From: Heterobilharzia americana
Taxonomy: Eukaryota > Platyhelminthes > Trematoda > Strigeidida > Schistosomatidae
DNA length: 64,000 nucleotides
Assembly (NCBI GenBank): GCA_944470555.2
Contig: OX104131.1
Location: 15,120,515-15,184,514 of the forward strand
Direction: 5' to 3'
A model generated the notes under the pieces. The model saw only the letters and a list, made by a program, of their open reading frames with translations, was not told where the DNA came from and did not search any database. Shown here one piece after another: positions 1 through 11,960 of the stretch; position 1 is the first letter of the stretch, and each line of letters opens with the position of its first letter. Position numbers and translations under genes: made by a program.

Positions 1-900
1 TTGCTCTATGCCTGTAGAGGACCTAGGGAGTTCCCACAAAGCGTAACATGAAATTATCGCATCTTCAATTGAGGATGACTTCGAAGACCATCCAGCAAAA
101 GTGTCAAGTATTCATTTTATAACCAACGTGGACATCACTGTGAACAAGAGCGCAAAAGAATCATGAACAAAAAAGTAAACCGTTTTCATTTCCAACTTTC
201 TAGTAGGCTTGTGACCAGGAACCGGAATCAGTGTTGGATGGCGAAGTGAAAGACACCTGTTGTGACAGTGAAAGTGCCCTATATAAGGAATATGAATGGA
301 CATATTCGTAACTTCATTCTTCGATTAAATTGCCTGGACTAAAAGCACTTCACCGTCGAAAACGTAGGGAAGGGTAGGGAAAACATGCGAAATGTCAGGC
401 TAGAGGCAAAGCCTTCCAACATCAGGCCAGATACAGCGAAAATAGTGCATAACGCCACTCCAGCCCCTACATTTCATCAGATGTTTATGTGGTGAGTGGC
501 ACGAAATCGTCCTTTTTGACACAATAAAAGTGCTACTATGTGACTGGGCTAGACGTCACTGCGTCATTACTTTTTTGTGGTAATAACCTGCATCTAGACA
601 GAGAAGTTGCAATGCGGCAGTGCGGTCAATATTCGGTTATGTTACCACATAAAAATATAACCCAATCTCGAACTTACCACACTTGCAAAAATATGGTCCG
701 CAAAACTTGTTCATAATTAGAATGTTGGCGGCCGAAGCCGAGTGACGATGGAAGCAAACTCAGAGTCGAATTCGGATCAGGTATCGGACTGGTATGTTTG
801 TGACACGTGATCCGTTAAACTGTTGCTTCACTGTCCATTATCGTCCAATTTTGTGCTTTCGAATGAAAAAAGCGCACAAAAGTATTATAGAAGCATTTAC
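1..900. other. No gene recognised
   Basis: No convincing coding region was seen. Short open frames are present but none shows a recognisable domain. The stretch may be the decayed 5' part of the CR1-like element that becomes recognisable further right, but nothing here proves it. Confidence 0.4.
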
Positions 901-3046
901 CTCTGTGCTGTCGAACCTTTAGTGTCTTCAGCATCAATTCCTAGATGTTGTAATGGATATTCACCCGTCTGTGTAGTGACCTAGTCGAGTGTAGCCCTTT
1001 AATTTCATGTACAGTAGGTTAAATGCCAGCGCACTATGGGTCGAAATTCCAGGAAACGTGTTCACAGCAGCCCTAACGACGTCAGCAGTAAAAATAGCTC
1101 CAGCTGTCTCTTCATCACACAGTAAGACGAAACGAACAACAGCTATAGTGGTACAGTCGGTGCAAACAGCTTAAAAATCGTATGTACACCAATAATCGAG
1201 TTAGATGATATCACGTTGCCGAACCCTGCAAATGAAGGCTTCTTGTGTCTTAGACCAAAGGTAGAAGGTATGAGTAAAAAAATAAAAGATCCGTTTATTA
1301 CGCCGACTGGGCTGCCCAATATGCAGGCCAGATCAGATGTTTTCAAGAAAGAACTTCCAGTTCTTCCACAACTAGTGGCTTCTGTTTGAGAATTACAACG
1401 ACATTTTAGCAAGCTTTGTTCCAAGGTTCAATTAGTTGAGTCACTGCCTACAACCATAGGCATGTGGTTCCATGTAGTGGTCTCAGACCCTCTAGAAAGC
1501 AACGGAAATTCTGTTGTCCAGTCCTTGTTCACTTTGGCAACCAGTAGTTGACTGCTAGATTCATCAGATCTCATGACGCTACTGTTTCCAGCACGAAACC
1601 TGATAGTATAAAAAGTTTCCGAAAAGCGGTTAATCAGCGAAGAACGTATTGGTCTAGTCAAGATACGGACACCAAAATGCTCGGTAGTTGTCCGGAATCT
1701 GTTGGCAGTTCAGGTAAGGTCACTCATTTAAGATCACCCAGAAGTGCTAAACGGAATGTAGCTACAAAATCGCAGTCCATTGTCCCTGTTGGCTGTTCAT
1801 CAGGTAAAAACATATCTGTTGACCTAGAGGAGTTTCACGACGCTTACAACTCCCCATCCAAGGTGAACACACAGTTAGCACAGAAATAGATAGCCGTTAA
1901 AGGCAAGTGCTTTACGCGCAGTCATCGCGCCGAAATGCCGGGTGCAGCCAATCCGATGGCTTTTGGCGATACACATCTAGCGCCGAAGGTTTCTACGCGA
2001 AAGGTTAGGAAACATTTCCCGCCAGGTCAACCCAAAAGTGTTCGTCATAGGGTTATGCCAAGAAGTGGAAATGTCACACCAAGCACCTCACTGTCTCCTT
2101 GAGGTGTCCACAGCAAGCCTGTCTGGCAAACATCCTAGTGATAACCCACCCGAAAGAGCTTACTCTGGGCAGATGTATTTTGCAGAAGCCAGCTCCTCAT
2201 ATTCTGCATCACTCGTGGGTGAGCCTAGAATACCCCATCCTTTTAACAATATTGATCGAACACCATACTGTTGTCAACCACTTTAGACTTATGCTTATAA
2301 CCTGTGCCCTGATAATCAGCCGTTCGTGGCGAACTAGTCTCCTTATGATCTTTTGAGACCCACTGCCGGTGGTCAAGATGACAACCGGAGACGAAAACAT
2401 GGAAACTACGACATTATACGGGATTACCACCACGCCAATCAAGACAGTGATGTGACGTCAAGAATTCCAGGCTGACCTTTTGCTAGGTTAATTGATAATT
2501 CGTCACTTTGCAAATCATTTTTCGGCTATATCCGCCCCCCGTGCATTTTCTTCAACGGTAATAGCTGATAGCGTATCCCAGTACAACGTGTCTTCCACTG
2601 ACACTAGCCGTACAAGCGTAATTCAACTCCAATATACTAGTCTACCACACCACCGATCGGAAAGCAGTATTCAGTGTCCTTGTCGAGTGACTCAGTCTGT
2701 CTTACAACACGCCTTTTTCCTTCTGATTCTTCAGACGTCAGCGACGAACTTAAAAGCTGGCCGGATTTGCCTGGTTTTGCTCCGTGATCATTTTTCTCTC
2801 CAGCTACCAAAACGGATGAGGGAACCTAGTGTGATGGGGTGCCACGAGGCCATATTCGCTTAATGGACGCGGAAATAGAAACTGAGCTTTTGACGGGCTA
2901 AAGAAGTTTAATCACCCTTATTAATGTGATCTGTACACCATCCTTATCAATGTTAGGTCTGTTCAAGGTAAATTACCAATACTAAGGGGTATGTTACCAC
3001 TTTTCAGTCCGCCTATGATAATAATCAGTCCTGGTGCCACCCTAGT

Positions 3047-3649
3047 ATGCCTAGCGGAGGGATAAGTATCGACATGTGCACACATTTTAAATGTGGCTGG
3101 AGCAATAAGAAGGGAGGTGGCTGCATGACGTACTTTCTAAACGCCATAAATGTATTCAGGCTGGAAAATGGAGTATTAAATAAAATTAAAGACTCCCTCT
3201 GGGTCACAGTGCCCCGCAAAGATGCGAGGGTGCTGGTTGGTGGCGGATATAGGGCACCCAAGGTGCTCCGTGAAGGTGAGTCCCTACTCAGTGCTGCTCC
3301 TCGATACTCACCCTCCCTTCAACGTGGCCACAAGGTCGTATGCAGGGGCTGTAACCTATCAAAAATTAAATGGGGCACTTGCCCCTTCAGATATGATGGT
3401 TTTCTTGGCGAGTTAGATGTGTTCCGATGGAAACAATTTGTCACTAGTCCGACGAGGAGTGAGAACGTGCTCGATCTTGTTATATGCAAGGATACTTTTC
3501 CTCCTTCAACATGTGTTGGTTCCGAGCTCCCAGGAAGTGGCCACAAAGTGTTACTGTGCGCATTGTCAACCTCTTCTACAACCGGCACTACGCGCGTTGC
3601 TTCTACACTTCCACGCTCCAAATACAGAAGTTGGAATAAGACAGACTAG
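3047..3649 (+). pseudogene. AP-type endonuclease domain of CR1-like element, decayed
   Basis: This 200-codon open frame resembles the apurinic-endonuclease domain that nicks target DNA in CR1-type retrotransposons. A KKGGG segment (residues 21-25) matches the Gly-rich strand of the family, and LDLV (142-145) precedes a region where the family normally carries a conserved SDH triad motif. Here the motif reads GSGH (163-166), so the catalytic Asp is replaced by Gly. The domain seems to start upstream in another frame near 2930, where NVRSVQGKL resembles the usual entry of the domain. The RT of the same element follows from about 4160. Recognised by motif order, not alignment; non-functional by inference. 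Confidence 0.7.
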
Positions 3650-4159
3650 GACGTAGCTTATTCGTTGATAAGAAGAGGTAAATGGGGAACGTACTTGAAC
3701 ATGGTTGGCCTGGCATTAGGTATACTGTAGTCTTATTTCTACACTTGCCTTGACATTACAGACCCTCTGGAAAATCAAAAAACCCCATGTCCAAGATGTT
3801 TTTTATAACTCAGAATGTTCGTCGAAAACTGCACAAGTTTTTCGACAAATTACTTCCGTTATCATGATTTAAAGGCGCTTAGATCTCTTCCAAGTGTCTT
3901 TAGTTGCGTTCCTAATCATCGAGAGACGATGGCAAAAAATGATGAAATCACCGCACTAGCTAGCTCCTCCATAGTATACGCTGTTGTGGGGCTCCTAAAG
4001 AAGCTGTCTGACCGGCCAGAGCGTAATACTTCTTTTTCTCATTTGGTATTCAGTAACAGGTTCGCCGCTAGTTAATTACAATCAGGAATCTCCAGAAATA
4101 GCGTGAATTCGTTGAAAATAGCGACCAGTTGTTCCTCTCCCACGCTGAAACCTATTAGC

Positions 4160-5400
4160 ACTATCTAGTTCACATGTGCTAATATAAGTCCAGCCATCGA
4201 AACAGTTAGGCTCTCTAGGAGCACAAGTGTTGACGGAATAGCCCCAAACTTCTTTAAAAATGGGGATCCTGAAATTTCGATATTATTACTCAAACTATGC
4301 TCCGTATGCATGGAGACTTTTACGTACCCCGACATATGGAAGACTTCCTCTGTAATGTCTGGACACAAGTGTGGCACCAAAACGGAATTTAATAACTACA
4401 GACCTTTAGACCACGCCAGTTGTCTAGAATCATGCGGAAAATAGTTAAGGAGTATAGTCTTCAACAAACGCCCAACAACAGTGTCGTCACGTCTAGTCAA
4501 CATGGACTCTTGAGGTGACGATCATGCATGACCTGCCATTTAGATTCCTTAAACGTCTTAACCGTTACCCAAGATCAAAGTTAGTTTGTCCTTGTCCTTT
4601 ATCGTGACACATCCAAGGCATTCAACCACGTGGATCATTCGCTACCTATTCAAAAGCCACAAGTTCCTGAACCTGTTAACCCCTTAATATACTAGATTAA
4701 ATCTTTTCTTTGTAACCGTTTGCAAATTGTAAAAATTCAGTCTCAGCTTTCTCAGCCTGGGCCGATCACTTCTGGTGTGGTTCAGGGCAGCGCGCTCGGC
4801 CCGTTTCTTTTCACTCTTTATGTTAATGACCTTTGGCAACGCTTATCAGTCAGGAAACCGTCTTTTTTGTCAATGATCTAAAGTTTGCGTATACGTTGTC
4901 GTGTGACAACCTGCCCTACTGCCAAAGGGTAGTGCAGAACGAAACTGACTTGGCAACCACTTGGTCTATGGTATGGAACCTTCAGTTCGAATCAGATAAG
5001 TTTGGGTGGACATGCGTTGGCCCCTCTCTTCTATTCATCTCCATCTGACCCTGCGAACTGCGATGCTACCCGGTTTTCGTAGCGTCCTTAACTTGGGGCC
5101 CCGTTACATTAACGACCTCACATTCTATGAACTTGCTGCAACACGAACTCGTAGGTCCAGAATACTACTAGGCCGTATAATTCGTAACTTTCATAACCAT
5201 GAAGCCAAACGCTTGCTATACAGAACTTGCTTTCGGCCTCTGTTGGAATACTGTTCGTTTACTTTAGGGAGCATTTGTACAAACAGCAAACTTAAGATTG
5301 AGAGTGCCCAGAGCTACTTTACATCTACGCTACTTGGTTATGAATGTGGTCGAGATTATTCTTCTCCACGTACATCCCTCAACCTGCAACCACTGCAGTA
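4160..5400 (+). pseudogene. Reverse transcriptase of CR1-like element, decayed
   Basis: Several frames together give an RT. At 4180-4420 there is a segment with DGIAPNFFK, YPDIWK and NYRPL, which are the usual entry motifs of CR1-type RTs. The palm motif near 4863-4880 reads FVND, where family members have F/YVDD; the second Asp of the pair is kept but the first is Asn, so catalysis is unlikely. The post-RT part (5006-5401) carries RRSRILLGRI and EAKRLLYRTCFRPLLEYC, typical of the C-terminal tail. Stops and frame changes occur between these blocks. This is a dead copy, following the endonuclease remnant on the same strand. Confidence 0.75.
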
Positions 5401-5829
5401 GAAATGTCTTAGGACAAACCTCAAATTCTTTTTCAAGATCTTATATAAAATATCCTTAACAGCCAGTGGGGACATCCGTTTCATACCAGTGGGTTGCTAT
5501 GGTCTACGCAATCAAGTCTACAGAGTAAGAATGAAAACTTTTACAATACACCTCCTAGCTAACTTTTTCTAGATAAGATACTCAAAAATATGGAACGTTC
5601 TACCTGTTGCCGTCGGAGCTTCAGGCTAAACCATTCAGTTCAGTAGTATGGTAAGAGGAATCTTATCTTCCTGCAGATTCCCGAACAGACAGAGCGAATC
5701 AAAACTATGTCCCACAACGTTCAATATAATGGGCCCCTTAAATGTATGACCTGTCATATCCTGACTGATAAATCCATACACTGTTTCCGCTAAACCCCAT
5801 GGACGAAATCACAACAGCTACGACTATTT

Positions 5830-8660
5830 CGGTAATTAAATTATTCAGCCATACTTCCCATCGCTGATGGAGATATCCCCAGATATCCCCCCAAGGGCAC
5901 TACGAAGATGCAGTGGATGGCGTATTTTTAGCCAGAATATACTCAGGGAACCTAAGGCTGTGAATATAATAGTAGGCATGACACTGGATGTGCTTAAGTC
6001 AAAATACAAATGTCGAAAACTTCCTGGTGCCTTGGTTCCCTGCCCTCCGTTTTGACCATTCTTACTGTAAACAGAATCTTGGAAACCTGCAACTAGATTG
6101 GAACTGCGGTACTTCATTAGTACTTTTCTCAAATATCACTGCCTTCGTCTCCAAAAAGCCTCTCTGCAGCCATCCAGCCTGTGACGAACGTTCTTATGGT
6201 ATCATATGAAAATCCTCCCAAGAAGCCCCTTGACACCTATTCATCCAGTGCTACAAGGAATCTACTTCGAACTGTTGACTGGTTCCGTTTCGTCCACCGA
6301 AGCCGTAAACAGTGTGCAAAAATGCAGGGAAATACCTACAACTTTTCCTATGGTGGAATTTCACCGTTATTCACCAAGCCGCTAAGAGCGATGCACAGCA
6401 TTACGGCTGCCATGGTGGACAAATGTTCAGTTTAGCCTGAACAAACAAAAATACTTTTCGAAAGAGAGGCGGTATATTGTTATCACTATCGTTCACCTTA
6501 TATACCTTGACATTTTGATGGACCTAGAGACGCATTTCTTTTTAATAACACAGAATCTACTGTGGTACTACCTTCCATGTACAAGACATTTCAAAAGAAA
6601 ACACTTGAGTAGTTTGGCCAGCACCACTTTTTCTTTAGAATGAACTTGCTTAATTGTTTCCCTATTTTTCGTGAATGATGCTCATACACTGCCTGGCATG
6701 AAAAAGAGATGGTAAAAACATTTCCAAAGATTTTTCACCACTTAACGTTACAACCGCATCTGTAAAAATGATATGCACCTGCAGATTCGGGAATAAATTA
6801 TTATGACAATTATTATTATAACTGCAGTGAACATCGCCGATGAGTCTTCCGTATGGCATTCAGTCTCTACAAATTACTGTGGAATGTACTTTTCAGCGGG
6901 TTGCTTTCACGCAGAGGGATGGGCAAGAGTAAGTGCTGGTACCCTTGAAAGCCAAAAATTAATCAAGTAGAACGGCCCAAGTGGGGAGACATTGCCATAT
7001 TTGATTCCCTCGATGTCATTACAGCTTGACCAGGGCGACTACTATAGCGTGAAATGGCCAAACATGTTAGTGACGCAAGCAAACGGGTTGTGCTGTCCAA
7101 GGAGGCCTGAGCGATTGTGCTTCTACGGTCACGTTAGCTTCTTCGTATATCGTGTCAAAGACTAGTGTCCGTGAAAAAAACGGGATCTCGCAGAAGAATG
7201 CCCTACGATAACTCAGCGTTGACGCGTAAACTATTATGAGTGCTGGTGCACATGCGTATAATCTTAATATCTACGGGACAAAAACCAGCGGCATGAACCA
7301 AAGTTTAGTTGCTGCTCAGCCCCGGTACAGATAATGATGATTGGTTCTGCTTGCAAATATGTACATTTGTTCACGTCGACATGTGATGACTTCGGTTATA
7401 TATAGGAGTGAACTGACACTTGAAAAACAACCTTCAGACCCCACCCTTGATGGATATTAGGATCCTCGGTAGCTGGAAAAAGTGGGTAGATAACAGGACG
7501 TGTTGGAGTGTCAAAATAGGTGCCGAGTGCAACGGTTTACATACTTTCTCACCCACGTTGAATATTTCCAAGCCTTTCCAGAACGGCATATCCCATTGAT
7601 TCCGCCTGTTGAACCAGTCTAGCATTTGTTCGTTGATTCACATGCCTTCCTCGAGACTTCGAAGCAGTACGATTACTTGTGCAGGTCTTCGAAGGTTATG
7701 AGCTTCTGATGCGGATTTTGCCGACCGTCTCGTCAACTATGTGAGTGTAAATGCGCTAGGTTCCTTCTCTGTCGATTCGCGCATAGGTTTGTCCGAATAG
7801 CTTAAGTGAATCAAAATGCTGATGCTTTGTTTCGCTACCAATTACAGACCTGTAAAAAAAACTTAGGCTAGCCATTCGGCAGGACATCATGAAATCCAGT
7901 GCCACTAATATAAAAAGATAATGAATTCCTCTTATGGCAGAAGTTTTGCACATTTGCAGAGCCCGCTTCCTACCAGGTCTCTGAAGCTCGTAAACTATTT
8001 GGGTTCGTTAATAGAAATTTCATCCGTGTTAGCACTAGACTAATGCTTCACAAAACCTGTGCCCGACTCCTATTCGGATACTGCCCTTCCATTTTAGGTA
8101 GCTGACGAGCGTGAGATAATCTAAAAGTAGTGAGCATTCGGAGACTCCTTGCCGGATAACTGGTCATTAATATTCCTGAGCTGAGATACGTCGGCAGATA
8201 CAAACAGCTTTCCAAACACTCTTTTGGCAGGAAGAGGTTGGCTCTTAACTTCGTTCTCTTATGTTGTGCACTTCATGATGAAGCCCACATCACCATAACA
8301 CGGTTGAATTTCATGGCCTCATCTACCTGTTACTTGCGTGGCGAGGACATACTTAAATGCCCCCCATCACTTAGGGTCAAATCTTCTGTTATTCGCTTCG
8401 ATTGACTCTGGGATTGTCTGCCTCATATTACCAGACTAAGCTGCACAGTGAAACACTCCAAAGGACAACTCAAGGTCTTTCTTTCCCTTGAAAATAGCAT
8501 CCTAACACGTTATCACAACCTTAAGCAACCGTCTTCCGCTGAGATTGTCGGACTACTAAATTTCAGAAGCATCAACTGCCTGAAGAACCTCACTAATCAC
8601 AAGGTGTCGCTAGTTTCATCCCTCTTTGCTAGCCTTCCAACTAGTGCTCCACGTATTTAT
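5830..8660 (+). mobile_element. CR1-like non-LTR retrotransposon, degraded (copy B)
   Basis: The clearest part is 7950-8640 on the + strand, where a post-RT tail parallels that of copy A: RKLFGFVNRNF, then LLFGYCPSILGS, then a long tail with LRYVGRYKQL and ALNFVLLCCALH. The 5830-7900 part is only weakly recognisable and might include other repeats. The copy is interrupted at 8661 by an SR2-like insertion and may resume at 11784. Confidence 0.55.
8648..8660. repeat. Target-site duplication, left
   Basis: Thirteen bases here match 11771-11783 at 12 of 13 positions. They lie directly outside the two ends of the SR2-like element and are read as its target-site duplication. Confidence 0.7.
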
Positions 8661-8710
8661 CATTTATTTATTATTATTATTTCTTTGGATTCCTAATGGA
8701 ACATAGGGCT

Positions 8711-9340
8711 TCAGTAGCACATCTCAAGTGAACTCTGTTCTCCGAAATCTTTTGAACCTGGCTCCACGATAGCCCAGAAGCTCTCATTTCCTCCTCTCAC
8801 GATCTCCTCCATGTCACCCTCACATCGAACGCCCAACTCGTCGCTTCCCATAGGGATTCCACCCGAGCAACTGGCCTGACGCGTGATGTCCACAGTCGGC
8901 CTTCTCAGTGTATGCCCAATCCATCTCCACTTCCTTCCACTGCATATTTGTTGGGTGATAGGTTCTTGGTTGGTTCGTTACTTGGCCAGAGTTCCTTGTT
9001 GCTTATTCTTTCTGGCAACCCATCTGACCTACAGTAGCGAGCCAGCGTAAGCAGTTGTTGATGAACGTCTACAGTTGTTTATTGGAAATCCCTTTTGTAA
9101 CGCGCCAAGTCTCTGAACCATACAGAAGCACTGACTTGACGTTGGTGTTGAAAATACGGATCTTGTTCCACATGCTGAGTGCAGAAGATCTCCACACTGG
9201 TTTCAGGTTAATCAACGCTTGTCTTGATTTTCCGATCCTGCCTGGCTTTGACGCCGTGGTCTGTGCCGCCTGTAGTTGAAACAGTGCTTCCTAGATAAGT
9301 GAAGGAGGTTACATCCTTTAAGTTTATCCCGTTGATGGTG
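8711..9340 (-). pseudogene. SR2-like C-terminal tail
   Basis: This part matches the + strand fragment at 20094-20652 and the minus-strand fragment at 21973-22701, and encodes, in broken frames, a tail with KIRIFNTN, YGSETWRVTK and GDGLGIH-like motifs (the RWIGH region of RTE elements). No function beyond the RT is assigned to the tail. Confidence 0.75.
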
Positions 9341-10030
9341 ACTGGAGTTTGTTGTTGTTGGTGGTGGTGCGGTGCCTTCATCACCTCTGGAATATCAGGA
9401 ATATCATGGGTGATAGTGGACTGCCTTGTTTCACTCCTACTCCTGTCTTCACTTCAAGAGCATCAGTGATCTTCCCATTGTGAATTACTTGGGTGGCATT
9501 TGGCATCTTCATATAGTTGTCGAATGAGGCTGATAGAGGTTTGCGGTAATCCCTAGTACTGAAGCAGTTTCCAAATCACCTCTCGGTCGACGCTGTCGAA
9601 GGCCTTCTCAGAGTCGATGAAGTTGAGGTAGAGTAGAGTTGACTGCCATTCTATACTGTGTTCTATGATGAAGCGTAGCGTTGCAATTCGGCCCGCACAT
9701 GATTTGTACTTCCTGAGTCCAGCCTGCCTGTTCCGGTCGTAGTTTTGAATCTGGCGCATGCTCTAGCCTCTCCAGAATGATACGGCTTAATGTTTTGCTT
9801 GCATTAGGTGGACAGGAGAGTGATTCCACTCCAGTTCTTGCAAACACTGAGGTCTGCCTTCTTCCGGAGTTTGACAAGGTAGCCATACTTCCAATCGCCA
9901 GATACCTCTCCTTCCTTCCAGGCCTTCTGCAGTGGTGGTGTCAGCATGTCCGCTGTTGTCTCTGCGTCTGTTTTCAGTGCTTCTGGCAGGATTCCATCTG
10001 GTCCTGCTGCTTTCCTTCACTTCAGTAGCT
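9340..10030 (-). pseudogene. SR2-like reverse transcriptase with internal deletion
   Basis: Reading leftwards on the minus strand, an RT entry segment (about 9787-10020; ARSTENRR/AGPDGILPEAL in neighbouring frames) leads to RKYKSCAGRIATLRF and LNFIDSEKAFDSVDREVIW (9553-9759), the A-box region of RTE reverse transcriptases. It continues to KQGSPLSPMIFLI near 9400, then jumps directly to sequence that in the 50594 copy lies about 210 bases further on. The missing part is where that copy has its FVDD box. Several frameshifts are also present. The enzyme should copy element RNA at the nicked target; this version lacks its catalytic palm. Confidence 0.75.
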
Positions 10031-10732
10031 TTATGGAGCTCAAGACTTCGACTTTCGTCGGATGGCTTGTGTTCACTTGTAGTTCTGTGGCTGGGCTGCA
10101 GGTTGTATTTCTGGACGAAGTGCAGGTGGTGGATTCAAGAGCTCTTTGAAGTGGTCAGCCCATTGTTTCCTTTGTTTCTCCTCTTTCGTAATTAAATTTC
10201 TTTCATCATCTTTTATTGGTTTCATGTGTGTTGATCTCTTCCCGGACAGTGAGTAACCTGGTTATTTGACACAATGTTGTCAGATCTCTCCTACCTGCAG
10301 CTTGTTCTGATTCGCTTGCCAATGTTTCTTAGAAGTGTCTTTTGTCTTTGCGTGCACCCTTCTTCACTTCTTTGTCCAGTGTTTTATGCATTGTACTCAG
10401 TTCCTCTTCTCTTTATTCATTCTTGCACTGGTTTATCTTCTGCTTCACCATCCTCCTCTCCCTCCTCTATCAGCTTCCAGGTATCCGTCGAGATCCATTC
10501 CTTGTCTTGTCGCTTCTTCTTCCTTCCTAATGTGGTTATGCAGGTTTCTTTTCATATCTCTTTCAAAGACTTCCAGTGTTCTTCCACACAGGTTTCTTCA
10601 GGCATGTTCCTCGATATCTCCCATTTTGTCTTAATGGCTGCCGTGAAGATTTCCTTTGTGGTTTCGTCCTTCAGTTTCTATTGTGGGTGTTGTACTTGAA
10701 CTGTGGTCTATCACCAGCTTCCTTGAAGGCTT

Positions 10733-11584
10733 TCAACTTGATTTGGAGGGTAGGCTCCTTGCACTAGATAGTGAGTTGTCTGAACCTACATTTGCTCCTC
10801 TTCTTGACCTTGTGTCAAGTAGACTGCGTCTCCATTTTCTTGAGATTGAGATAAAGTCGATCTGATTTCTAGTGTGTCCATCTGGTGAAATCCATGTCGC
10901 TCGCTTTGTGGATATCCTTGTACTTGAACATAGTGCCTCCAATCATCAAATCGTTGAATACACAGAATTGTGCAAACAATTCTCCATTCTCGCTCATCAC
11001 CTCACCTAGCGCTTCTCGACCCATGATGGATGAGTTCTCTTCCTGTGTTGCCTTTCCCAGTTTGGCACTCATGTTGCCCATTGGAATTTTGATATCGCCA
11101 ACTGAGGTCTTGTCCAGTGTTGGTTGAAGTTGTTTATAGAATTCCTCCTTCTTCTCTCGCTCTGCATTATTTGTAGGTGCATAACATTGTGTGATTGTGA
11201 CCTTTCTTCCTTTTGAGTTGAATCTTGCTGTCATGATCCTGCAGGAGGAGATTGGTCCCCACTGCATGAGAGCCTTCGATGCTCTTAAGGACATCATGAT
11301 AGCCACTCCCTCAGTGTGCTCGTGGTTGTCGTCTGGGTGACAATATCGGAGTAGATTATTGATTCTCCAGTTGACAGTTTGGAGAGTCCACTCCCATTCC
11401 ATCTGCTTTCGCGAATCCCAAGCACTTCGATGTTATACCTTCTCATCTCCTTTGCAATCTGGGCTGCCTTACTGGGTTCAGACATCGTGCGGACATTCCA
11501 TGTCCCCACGTTTACTTTCGATTTCATCGAGAGAAGACACATAGGCCAATTGGCTTCCCGAAGGCTTTCACCAACTGGCGTCAT
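10733..11584 (-). pseudogene. SR2-like AP endonuclease, frameshifted
   Basis: Three overlapping minus-strand frames make up the endonuclease that opens the target site for RTE retrotransposition. The first (11294-11584) holds NVGTWNVRTM and VLGIRESRW, the usual amino-terminal motifs. The second (10869-11402) holds GRKVTITQCYAPT and the IMGREALGEV segment. The third (10733-10942) carries ATWISPDGHTRNQIDFI followed by NVGSDNSL. In the family the last motif contains SDH; here His is replaced by Asn, so the catalytic base is missing. Two frameshifts separate the three pieces. The RT region follows at lower coordinates. Confidence 0.8.
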
Positions 11585-11770
11585 TTTGTCTCTCCGATTC
11601 CAGCGCGGAATAAGTTCGCTTTCATGTTTTATGTTTGTCTGTGCTTTGAAGTTTCTTTAGCGGTCGGATTGGTTTTGCGGGGTAGGGTTGCTAGCCCTGT
11701 GCCCAACCTTCCCTGTATACCGGGGCTTAGGACCGGCTAGTAACTAGTGAACCAGTTAGCCAGGCGAGAT

Positions 11771-11783
11771 TCCACTTATTTAT
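11771..11783. repeat. Target-site duplication, right
   Basis: Partner of 8648-8660 (12 of 13 identical), just outside the 5' end of the minus-strand SR2-like element. Confidence 0.7.
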
Positions 11784-11960
11784 ACTATATGTATATATTT
11801 TGGCTCACCTCAGTCGTGCTTTCCGCTAGGTAACCAATCGTGTCTAGCCATTCTCTTTAATTTTCTAACGCTCAGCAACTGTACTCCCCTGCGTGGCAAC
11901 ATATCCGGATATGGCCCCTTCATTTTATAAAGGGCCCCATTTTACGTATCCTACACGCCT
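11784..11960 (+). mobile_element. Possible 3' continuation of CR1-like copy B
   Basis: If the SR2-like insertion and one target repeat are removed, this stretch joins directly to 8660. It has no clear motif. It is assigned to copy B only because of this continuity. Confidence 0.35.

Larger units (their letters stand above)
2900..5830 (+). mobile_element. CR1-like non-LTR retrotransposon, degraded (copy A)
   Basis: An endonuclease region is followed by a reverse-transcriptase region and a post-RT tail in the order expected for a CR1/jockey-type LINE. All are on the + strand and all are interrupted by stops and frameshifts. The 5' limit is uncertain; an ORF of 113 codons at 1548-1889 could belong to a first ORF but has no recognisable motif. 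The 3' limit is set where RT-tail similarity fades and a second copy seems to begin. Confidence 0.7.
8661..11770 (-). mobile_element. SR2-like RTE-clade retrotransposon, near full length
   Basis: About 3.1 kb on the minus strand with endonuclease, RT and C-terminal tail in order. The minus-strand 3' end (8662-8690) is an AAT-rich simple repeat, as usual in RTE elements. The 5' end near 11770 resembles the 5' end of the copy at 50594. Bounded by a 13-bp near-perfect target duplication. The RT lacks the segment that should contain the FADD/FVDD box, so the copy cannot encode a working enzyme. Confidence 0.85.

Noticed and set aside
10274..10699. 141-codon + strand ORF with Ser/Leu-rich sequence
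   Set aside because: It is antisense to the SR2-like element that occupies 8661-11770 on the minus strand.
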